From Agreia sp. COWG (GTDB lineage Bacteria > Actinomycetota > Actinomycetes > Actinomycetales > Microbacteriaceae): 64,000 nucleotides of DNA. Numbering within the stretch: the first letter of the stretch is position 1; each line of letters begins with the position of its first letter. A program made the position numbers and the translations under genes. Under the pieces are notes generated by a model, which was not told the origin of the DNA, searched no databases, and worked only from the letters and a program-made list of their open reading frames with translations. This document shows, in pieces, positions 1 through 6,676 of the stretch. The stretch covers positions 682,001 to 746,000 of the forward strand of contig NZ_LR882035.1 in NCBI RefSeq assembly GCF_904528075.1, read 5' to 3'.

Positions 1-532
1 GGGGGATCCTTCCCTCGCCGATGTTCTCGGCGAGGCGCACGAGGCCCGTTCCCGGGTCATCGCTCAGGGTTCCGGGGCGGATGATCGTCCAGTCGAGATC
101 GCGCTGGCGAACGGCGGAATCAGCCTCGCTCTTCGCCCGCAGGTAGACCTGGAAGGACTCGTCGGAATCCGGCTCGAAGGTGTCTGCGGCCATCGACGAG
201 ATGATCACGAAACGCCGGATGCCGGCACGCACCGCGGCGTCGGCGAGCAGTATCGCGCCGTCGCGGTCGACGGTGAGCTTGCGCTCATTACCCGAGTTCG
301 GACCGGCGCCGGCGGCGAACACCACCGCGTCCACCCCCGCCAGATCTGCGGCGAGAGTGTCGACCGAGACCTTCTCGAGGTCGAGCACCACGGGGATGCC
401 GCCGGCGACGAGGAGGTCACCGGCCTGCTCCGGGTTTCGAATGAACCCGACCGCTTCGTGTCCGGAGTCGCTGAGCTTCTTCTGAAGGAGGAGGGCGATC
501 TTGCCGTGGCCGCCCGCAATTGCAATACGCAT
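1..532 (-). CDS. NAD(P)H-binding SDR-like oxidoreductase (3' end missing)
   Basis: Reading leftwards from the ATG at 530-532, the protein begins MRIAIAGGHGKIA, a glycine-rich Rossmann loop (GGHGKIA, residues 7-13) typical of atypical short-chain dehydrogenases of the NmrA/SDR_a5 type. Further on come a VVFAAGAGPNS stretch, an IISSMAAD segment and an RAKSEAD segment that replaces the classical YxxxK, followed by a W-T-I-I-R-P-G motif characteristic of this family. The gene runs off the left edge after about 177 residues, so the C-terminus is unseen. Substrate is unknown; members are often annotated as NAD-dependent epimerase or NAD(P)H-binding protein. Confidence 0.85.
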   Translation of the reverse strand, partial: MRIAIAGGHGKIALLLQKKLSDSGHEAVGFIRNPEQAGDLLVAGGIPVVLDLEKVSVDTLAADLAGVDAVVFAAGAGPNSGNERKLTVDRDGAILLADAAVRAGIRRFVIISSMAADTFEPDSDESFQVYLRAKSEADSAVRQRDLDWTIIRPGTLSDDPGTGLVRLAENIGEGRIP

Positions 533-584
533 ACATCCAGTAGACCGCAGGTCGCAAGGGTGCACAACCTCGCGTACGATGGGT

Positions 585-676
585 GACGGCTCCCCGCGTG
601 GCGCCATCCAGGCCAACTCCCCCAGGACGGAAACGTAGCAAGGGTAACCGGGCTCTGGCGGGTGCGCGGGGGGTCT
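585..676 (+). ncRNA. ffs: Small bacterial signal recognition particle RNA (4.5S type)
   Basis: The segment CCAGGACGGAAACGTAGCA (about 620-639) carries the GGAA tetraloop and asymmetric internal loop of SRP domain IV, where Ffh binds. Outer arms pair GGCTCCCCGCG (588-598) with CGCGGGGGGTC (665-675), giving one long hairpin of about 90 nt, the small SRP RNA form. A T-rich tail (TCTTTTCTGTT) follows and probably terminates it. In mycobacteria ffs also lies near dnaX, which is about 9 kb away here. The exact ends are estimates. The rest of 677-874 shows no gene that I can support. Confidence 0.9.
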
Positions 677-874
677 TTTCTGTTACATCGCAATCCGTCC
701 GCGCCAGGGCTCTCCCAGTAGTCCGCGCAATCGCTCGGTAGTTACCCGGTTCTCGCGAACGCACTGCTGGATAGTGGCCGTTCGAGCAGATTGTGCCGGG
801 CCTCTCTGCCTAACCTGACCCAATCAGGCCGTTCTATGCGGCGATTTTTGTGTGGGGAATCAGGGGCGGGCATC

Positions 875-1519
875 ATGGGGACGACAACGACGGAATCAAT
901 TCCAGCGGCGGCAGCGACAACCGCCACGGCGAGAACCAAGCGGGGCATCGTTCGCGCGATCCTGGCTGGCGGGCTGGTGCTCGGCGTCGGCGCGGCCGTC
1001 ACACTTGCCGCCTGGAACGACTCCGAGTTCGCCTCGAGCGCGTTCGGCGCTGGCTCGTTCGACCTCGAGGGCCAGGAGTCGCTCGCGGCCGGGTTCACAG
1101 ATCACGAGGCCGCCCCTGGTGCACCCCTGGAGTTCGGTCTTGCTCCCGAGAACCTCTCGCCCGGTGACGTGGTCTATGCGCCGTTCGCGCTTCGTCTCGA
1201 CGATGCGACGACGAACGACGCCACCATCAGCATCGCGAGCACGGGCACGGGCGTGAACGCGGCCAACCTGAGCTATGCGATCACCACGACGGCAACCTTC
1301 GGCTGCGATGCGGCGACCGTGGGCACCGCACTTGTTCCGGCGCTGACCCCCACCACTGCCAGCCCCACAGCGACGTTCACCCTCGCTCAGGGAGCGGCGG
1401 GTGCACCGGGCGCTGCGGTCAACCTGTGCCTGATCGTGACCGCCGGCACCACCTTGGCCGAGGGCGCCGCTGCAGACGTGACATGGGAGTTCAGCGCCGT
1501 GTCGGTCTCTGCCAACTGA
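875..1519 (+). CDS. SipW-type signal peptide exported protein (TasA/camelysin-like)
   Basis: The ATG at 875 is preceded by AGGGGCGGG at a good distance; longer in-frame starts at 791 and 836 lack this. The 214-residue protein has a basic N-terminus, a hydrophobic stretch (AILAGGLVLGVGAAVTLAAW) and then W-N-D-S-E-F-A, which is the hallmark of the SipW-cognate signal peptide family (TasA, CalY, camelysin relatives). The mature part is rich in Ala, Thr and Ser, with two cysteines likely to form a bond, and is probably beta-rich. It heads an operon with a paralogue and the matching signal peptidase. Role inferred: secreted surface or matrix protein, perhaps fibre forming. Function in actinobacteria is not established. 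Confidence 0.8.
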   Translation: MGTTTTESIPAAAATTATARTKRGIVRAILAGGLVLGVGAAVTLAAWNDSEFASSAFGAGSFDLEGQESLAAGFTDHEAAPGAPLEFGLAPENLSPGDVVYAPFALRLDDATTNDATISIASTGTGVNAANLSYAITTTATFGCDAATVGTALVPALTPTTASPTATFTLAQGAAGAPGAAVNLCLIVTAGTTLAEGAAADVTWEFSAVSVSAN

Positions 1520-1526
1520 CAATAAA

Positions 1527-2168
1527 ATGCGTCACGCGAATCAACGCACCCGCGGCCGCTTCTCGAGGGCTCGTGCAGTGCTTGCCGGGGGGCTCGTGCT
1601 CGGCGTGGGCGGCTCGCTCACCATGGCGGCCTGGGCCGACAGCGAGGCGGGCCAGGCGACCTTCACGGCGAGCCGATTCGCCACGGAATCATCGATCAAC
1701 TCGGGAACGGCCTGGGTCGACTCATCTGCAACCGCACCGCTGACCTTCGCTTTCCCCGCCGGCGGCCTGTCCCCGTCCACCGTCAAGTACGCGCCGTTCT
1801 GGGTGCGCACCAAGGCCCTCTCTCTCGACGGAACACTCGCGCTCCAGGCGGCGACGACAAATAACGCTACCTTCGCCAACAGCCTGAAGTACCGCGCGGT
1901 GCGCTACACCGGCGCCACCTGCGACGCCTCCGCATTCACGGCGGGAGCCACCTATCTGGCGGGCACATCCGGAACACCGGCCACCAACGGCATCGTCGTC
2001 ACGGCGGCGCCCACGACGACGCCGGCCAGCACCATCACCGTGGCAGCGAACCAGACGCAGGCGACCCAGTTCTGCTTCGAGGTTTCGATGAACGCCGATG
2101 CGTCGACCGATCTGCAGGGGCAGTCGATCACGGTGACGTGGGAAGTCAGGGCGACGTCGAGCTCATGA
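1527..2168 (+). CDS. Second SipW-type exported protein, paralogue of the gene upstream
   Basis: The 213-residue product starts 7 nt after the previous stop with no clear Shine-Dalgarno site, so translation is probably coupled. Its N-terminus (RARAVLAGGLVLGVGGSLTMAAWADSEAG) closely repeats the signal region of the upstream protein, including the A-W-x-D-S-E junction expected for SipW-type cleavage. The mature part resembles its neighbour in size, Thr/Ala content, a K/Y-APFW(A)LR-like strand (KYAPFWVRTK against VYAPFALRLD) and two late cysteines, so the pair arose by tandem duplication. It ends in ATGA shared with the signal peptidase gene. Likely a co-secreted subunit of the same surface assembly. 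Confidence 0.8.
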   Translation: MRHANQRTRGRFSRARAVLAGGLVLGVGGSLTMAAWADSEAGQATFTASRFATESSINSGTAWVDSSATAPLTFAFPAGGLSPSTVKYAPFWVRTKALSLDGTLALQAATTNNATFANSLKYRAVRYTGATCDASAFTAGATYLAGTSGTPATNGIVVTAAPTTTPASTITVAANQTQATQFCFEVSMNADASTDLQGQSITVTWEVRATSSS

Positions 2169-2773
2169 CCGCTGTGATCCCCGCGCTCGACGATGACATC
2201 GTTCGGGCGCCGTCACTCCCGCGTCGGTCCGCACACCCCCGTCGGAGCAGACGCCCTCCCCGGGGCGGTTCCGTGCGCGAGGCGCTGCTGAACGTGGCTT
2301 CCGTCCTCGGAGCCGTGTGCATCGCGTTGACTCTCGCGGCCGTGTTGTTCGACATTACGCTCGTCATGTTCAAGACGGGATCGATGTCGCCGACGATCCC
2401 GGCAGGCTCGCTCGCCGTCGTACGAGAGATCCCCGCATCCGAGGCCAGGGTCGGTGACATCGTGACCGTCGACCGCCCCGACCAGCTTCCCGTCACGCAC
2501 AGGGTCGTGAAGACCGAGCCGGGCCCGGATGGCTCCGCCGTGCTGACCCTGCGCGGAGATGCCAACCCCGTCGATGATCCCGCTCCCTACACGGTGTCGA
2601 CCGTCCGAGTGGTGATGGCGTCCGTGCCAGGGCTGGCCTTTGCGGTGGTCTTCATGTCGAACCCGTTGGCGCTCGGCACCGTCACCGTCGTGGTGGCCAG
2701 CTTCATCACCTGGTACTTCTGGCCGAGGGGCGGGCGACCCAGGCGGTCCAGGGCCAGCCATGCGTCGCATTGA
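2165..2773 (+). CDS. sipW: ER-type (SipW-like) signal peptidase I
   Basis: The ATG at 2165 overlaps the preceding stop (ATGA), which decides this start over the longer frame from 2138. The 202-residue protein has an N-terminal membrane segment (ASVLGAVCIALTLAAVLFD), then KTGSMSPTIPAGS with the catalytic Ser, and LPVTHRVV, where His replaces the Lys of ordinary bacterial SPase I. Ser-His is the signature of the Sec11/SipW class. A second membrane segment near the C-terminus (TVTVVVASFITWYFW) ends in a basic tail. Neighbours with cognate signal peptides make it the dedicated peptidase for this operon. The symbol is assigned by class, not by orthology. Confidence 0.88.
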   Translation: MTAVIPALDDDIVRAPSLPRRSAHPRRSRRPPRGGSVREALLNVASVLGAVCIALTLAAVLFDITLVMFKTGSMSPTIPAGSLAVVREIPASEARVGDIVTVDRPDQLPVTHRVVKTEPGPDGSAVLTLRGDANPVDDPAPYTVSTVRVVMASVPGLAFAVVFMSNPLALGTVTVVVASFITWYFWPRGGRPRRSRASHASH

Positions 2774-3272
2774 CAAGGGGCTAAGGGGCGGTCGGGTCCT
2801 TGCCCTCATCCTGGGGCTGGGGCTGATGATGCAGTGGGGAATGACGCATACGGCCGACACGGAAGCCACGTGGGCGGCGTCGGAGGGTGGCCAGGTCGAG
2901 CTCTCGGCACGGAGAATCAGCCCGCCCACCATCTCGTCGTGCACCTATGAACCAGGGGTGGCTGGCATCCTCGGCAGCGTGATCGTGTACTGGTCGTTCC
3001 CCGCGGGTTCGAGCTATGTTCAGCCAGCGAATGCGCAGTTCCAGTTGGCTTACAACGCCGGCAATCCAGCCGTGGTGCCGACGCCGACAGGCACAGCGTC
3101 CGGTGCCGGTTTCGCGACCCGGATCAGCCTAGGTCTGCTCGGAGGAACCCTCGGCGGGACCTATCGCATCCAGCTCCGGGTCAAGGAGTCGAACTCGTGG
3201 ACCTCCCAGCCCGCGACGGCGGTCGCCACCGTGAACCTGCTCACCGCGGCCTATTCCTGCAGCGCCACGTGA
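2760..3272 (+). CDS. Third exported protein of the SipW operon, Fn3-like
   Basis: The ATG at 2760 lies inside the end of the peptidase gene (14-nt overlap), preceded by a purine-rich GGTCCAGGG. The 170-residue product has a hydrophobic N-terminal segment (RVLALILGLGLMMQWG) followed by H-T-A-D-T-E-A-T-W, a degenerate version of the SipW cleavage region, so it is probably a third substrate. The rest alternates hydrophobic strands with a YRIQLRVKESNSW segment that resembles a fibronectin type III strand, and has two cysteines. No known function. Its position as last gene suggests an accessory or anchoring subunit. About 95 nt without a gene follow before pta. Confidence 0.65.
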   Translation: MRRIDKGLRGGRVLALILGLGLMMQWGMTHTADTEATWAASEGGQVELSARRISPPTISSCTYEPGVAGILGSVIVYWSFPAGSSYVQPANAQFQLAYNAGNPAVVPTPTGTASGAGFATRISLGLLGGTLGGTYRIQLRVKESNSWTSQPATAVATVNLLTAAYSCSAT

Positions 3273-3367
3273 ACGTCTTCCCAGCCTCGGGATCGGCCCC
3301 GACGATTGACAGCCTGGGCCAATAGGGTTGACGACGGATACGCATCGTCCGCTGTCGAAAGGCTCCC

Positions 3368-5491
3368 GTGTCACAAAGCATCTACGTCGCATCTGCCGAG
3401 GGCCACTCCGGCAAGTCCACGATCGCGCTGGGAGTGCTCGACACCCTGTGTCGCTCGCTGCAGCGGGTGGGGGTCTTCCGGCCGATCGCGCGCTCCGTTG
3501 CCGAGCGTGACTACGTGCTCGAGATGCTGCTCGAACACGACGGTGTCGAGCTCAGCTACGAGCAGACCATCGGTGTCACCTACGACGACGTGCACAACGA
3601 TCCGGATGCCGCCCTGTCGGCCATCGTGGAGCGCTACAAGGCGGTCGAGCGCGAGTGCGACGCCGTCGTGATCCTCGGCTCCGACTACACCGACGTCGGC
3701 AGCCCCAGCGAGCTGTCCTTCAACGCGCGCATCGCCGCCAACCTCGGCGCGCCGGTGCTGCTGGTGCTCGGCGGCCGCAAGGGTCAGGGCTCGGGCGAGA
3801 CCCTCGGTTACTCCGAGTCGCGCACGCCCGAGAACATGCGCCAACTCACCGAGCTCGCCATGGTCGAGCTCAAGGCTGCGCACGCCACGCTGTTGGGCAT
3901 CATCGCGAACCGGTCCGATCCAGAGAAGCTCGACGAGATCCGGCATGCGATCGGCACGGCCGCGCATCCGGCCACCGTTCCCATCTGGGCGCTGCCCGAA
4001 GACCGGATGCTCGTCGCCCCCACCATGCAACACCTCACCGAGGCGATCGACGGCACGCTGCTGTCGGGCGATCCGCAGCTGCTCGGACGAGAGGCGTTGG
4101 GCGTCGTCATCGCGGGCATGTCGATGGTCAACGTGCTTCCCCGTCTGACGGAGAGCGCGGTGGTGGTCATCCCCTCCGACCGCGTCGAGGTGCTGCTCGC
4201 CGTGCTGATGGCCAACGCCTCCGGCACGTTCCCTTCACTCTCGGGCATCGTCCTGAACGGCGGATTCGAGCTGCCTGAGCCGATCACGCGGCTCATCGCC
4301 GGACTCGACTCCACCCTGCCCATCGTGACCACCGAGCTCGGAACATACGACACTGCGCTCCGCGTCACCTCCACCCGCGGTCGCCTGGCGGCCGACTCGC
4401 AGCGCAAGTACGACAGCGCCCTCTCGCTCTTCGAACAGCACGTCGACGGGTCGAGGCTGCTCGAGTTGCTCGACGTCAGCTCCTCGACCGTGGTGACCCC
4501 GTTGATGTTCGAGTACGGGCTCATCGACCAGGCTCGCCACGTGCGCCGACACATCGTGCTGCCCGAGGGTGACGACGATCGAGTGCTGAAGGCGGCCAGC
4601 ACTGTGCTGGCCCGCGGTATCGCCGAGCTCACGATCGTGGGTGAGGCCGACGAGGTGCTCACCCGCGCCGCCGGCCTCGGCCTCGATCTCGACGGCGCCC
4701 ATATCGTGAGCGTCTTCGACGAGAAGTATCGTCAGCCGTTCGCCGAGGAGTACGCGCGCCTCCGCGCCCACAAGGGCGTCACCGTCGAGCAGGCGCGCTA
4801 CACCATCACCGATGTCTCGTACTTCGGAACCATGATGGTGAAGCTCGGCCTCGCCGACGGCATGGTCTCGGGGGCCGCACATACGACGGCGCACACCATC
4901 CGGCCCGCGTTCGAGGTCATCAAGACCCAGCCCGGCGTCTCCGTCGTCTCGAGCGTGTTCCTCATGGCGCTCGCCGATCGGGTGCTGGTCTACGGCGACT
5001 GCGCCGTCATCCCCGATCCCACGGCCGAGCAGCTGGCCGACATCGCGATCTCGTCGAGCGCCACGGCAACGCAGTTCGGCGTCGACCCGCGCATCGCCAT
5101 GCTGTCGTACTCCACGGGCACATCGGGCTCTGGCGCCGAGGTCGAGAAGGTACGCACGGCCACCCAGCTCGTGCGCGAGCGCAGGCCCGACCTGCTCGTC
5201 GAGGGTCCCATCCAGTACGACGCGGCAGCAGACGCCGCGGTGGCAGCCACGAAGATGCCAGACAGCCTGGTGGCCGGCCGCGCCACGGTGTTCATCTTCC
5301 CCGACCTCAACACCGGCAACAACACCTACAAAGCGGTACAGCGAAGCGCGGGGGCCGTCGCCATCGGACCCGTTCTTCAGGGGCTGAACAAGCCGATCAA
5401 CGATCTGTCGCGTGGCGCGCTCGTCGCCGACATCGTGAACACCATCGCCATCACCGCTATCCAGGCCGCAGCAGAGAAGGTATCCGCATGA
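3368..5491 (+). CDS. pta: Phosphate acetyltransferase (long, BioD-like N-domain form)
   Basis: Converts acetyl-CoA and phosphate to acetyl phosphate and CoA in the cytoplasm. The 707 residues match the long Pta form: an N-terminal dethiobiotin-synthetase-like P-loop domain (SAEGHSGKST near residues 9-18), a middle DRTGG-type domain, and the catalytic PTA domain from about residue 375 (HVRRHIVLPEGDDDRVLKAA) with SYSTGTSGSG and the late FPDLNTGN motif. GTG at 3368 is the start, after GAAAGG. It overlaps ackA by ATGA, so the two are translated together as the classical acetate node. Confidence 0.97.
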   Translation: MSQSIYVASAEGHSGKSTIALGVLDTLCRSLQRVGVFRPIARSVAERDYVLEMLLEHDGVELSYEQTIGVTYDDVHNDPDAALSAIVERYKAVERECDAVVILGSDYTDVGSPSELSFNARIAANLGAPVLLVLGGRKGQGSGETLGYSESRTPENMRQLTELAMVELKAAHATLLGIIANRSDPEKLDEIRHAIGTAAHPATVPIWALPEDRMLVAPTMQHLTEAIDGTLLSGDPQLLGREALGVVIAGMSMVNVLPRLTESAVVVIPSDRVEVLLAVLMANASGTFPSLSGIVLNGGFELPEPITRLIAGLDSTLPIVTTELGTYDTALRVTSTRGRLAADSQRKYDSALSLFEQHVDGSRLLELLDVSSSTVVTPLMFEYGLIDQARHVRRHIVLPEGDDDRVLKAASTVLARGIAELTIVGEADEVLTRAAGLGLDLDGAHIVSVFDEKYRQPFAEEYARLRAHKGVTVEQARYTITDVSYFGTMMVKLGLADGMVSGAAHTTAHTIRPAFEVIKTQPGVSVVSSVFLMALADRVLVYGDCAVIPDPTAEQLADIAISSSATATQFGVDPRIAMLSYSTGTSGSGAEVEKVRTATQLVRERRPDLLVEGPIQYDAAADAAVAATKMPDSLVAGRATVFIFPDLNTGNNTYKAVQRSAGAVAIGPVLQGLNKPINDLSRGALVADIVNTIAITAIQAAAEKVSA

Positions 5492-6672
5492 GCGCGATCC
5501 TCGTGGTGAACTCCGGTTCATCGTCGTTCAAGTACCAGCTCATCGAGATGACGACGGAAGAGGTGCTGGCCTCCGGTCTCGTCGAACGCATCGGCGAGGC
5601 GATGGGCCACACCAAGCACACGTCCGCCGCCGGTTCCGCGGAGCTCGACCTTCCCATCGCGAACCACACGCAGGGCTTCCAGGCCATGCTCGACGCGTTC
5701 GAGACGAACGGCCCTTCGCTGGTCGAGCACGCCCCCGTGGCCGTCGGCCACCGCGTTGTTCACGGCGGAAAGCGCTTCTTCGAGGCCACGGTCGTCACCG
5801 ACCTGGTGAAGATCAACATCCAAGACCTCGCCGAACTCGCGCCCCTGCACAACCCGGCGAACCTCGAGGGCATCTCCGCGGCGCAGCACGCGTTCCCTGC
5901 TGTTCCGCACGTGGCCGTGTTCGACACGGCGTTCCACTCGACGCTGTCGCCCGCGGCCTACACGTACGCCATAGACAAGGAATTGGCGGATCGGCACCGC
6001 GTGCGTCGCTACGGCTTCCACGGCACGTCGCACAAGTTCGTCTCCGAGGCGGCTGCCGAGTTTCTCGGCCGGCCGTTCGGCGACACAAAGACGATCGTGC
6101 TCCACCTCGGAAACGGCGCCTCCGCCTGTGCCGTCTCCGACGGCAGGTCCGTGGAAACCTCGATGGGCATGACGCCGCTCGAGGGGCTCGTGATGGGCAC
6201 CCGCTCGGGCGATCTCGATCCGGCCGTCCTGTTCCACCTGCACCGCAAGACGGGAATGACCTTCGACGAGCTCGATACTCTGCTCAATCGCGGCAGCGGC
6301 ATCCTCGGCCTCAGCGGACGGGGCGACATGCGCGACATGATCGCTGCCGCCAACGGGGGAGACGCCGACGCGGGTGCGGCGCTCGACGTGTACCTGCACC
6401 GGCTCAAGCACTACGTGGGCGCCTACGCCGCGCAGCTCGGCCGCGTCGACGCCATCGTCTTCACCGCGGGGGTCGGAGAGAACACGCCGCTCATCCGGGC
6501 CGGCGCGCTCGAGGGCCTCGGCATCCTGGGCATCGAGATCGACGCCCGACGAAACGAGTCGTCGGAGCGGGGCGCTCGGCTCATCTCGACCGACAGCTCG
6601 AGAGTCGCGGTGCTTGTCATCCCCACGAATGAGGAGCTCGAGATCGCGCGTCAGACCCTCGCGGTCATCTGA
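5488..6672 (+). CDS. ackA: Acetate kinase
   Basis: Interconverts acetyl phosphate plus ADP and acetate plus ATP. The 394-residue protein opens with VNSGSSSFKYQLIE, the first ASKHA phosphate loop; VGHRVVHGGKRF, YGFHGTSHKFV, the adenosine loop HLGNGASACAV and the late TAGVGENTPLIR motif are all present. Length is typical. It is coupled to pta by ATGA and ends 4 nt from the tail of the convergent LuxR gene, with no obvious terminator between them. The two enzymes provide overflow acetate production, whereas acs at 37807 scavenges acetate. Confidence 0.97.
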   Translation: MSAILVVNSGSSSFKYQLIEMTTEEVLASGLVERIGEAMGHTKHTSAAGSAELDLPIANHTQGFQAMLDAFETNGPSLVEHAPVAVGHRVVHGGKRFFEATVVTDLVKINIQDLAELAPLHNPANLEGISAAQHAFPAVPHVAVFDTAFHSTLSPAAYTYAIDKELADRHRVRRYGFHGTSHKFVSEAAAEFLGRPFGDTKTIVLHLGNGASACAVSDGRSVETSMGMTPLEGLVMGTRSGDLDPAVLFHLHRKTGMTFDELDTLLNRGSGILGLSGRGDMRDMIAAANGGDADAGAALDVYLHRLKHYVGAYAAQLGRVDAIVFTAGVGENTPLIRAGALEGLGILGIEIDARRNESSERGARLISTDSSRVAVLVIPTNEELEIARQTLAVI

Positions 6673-6676
6673 GCGG

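Noticed and set aside
3306..3334. TTGACA before pta as a promoter
   Set aside because: No -10 box with acceptable spacing follows; the nearest TAGGGT is only 11 nt away.
4235..5521. A 428-codon minus-strand frame opposite pta
   Set aside because: Shadow of the conserved PTA domain; no recognisable motif.
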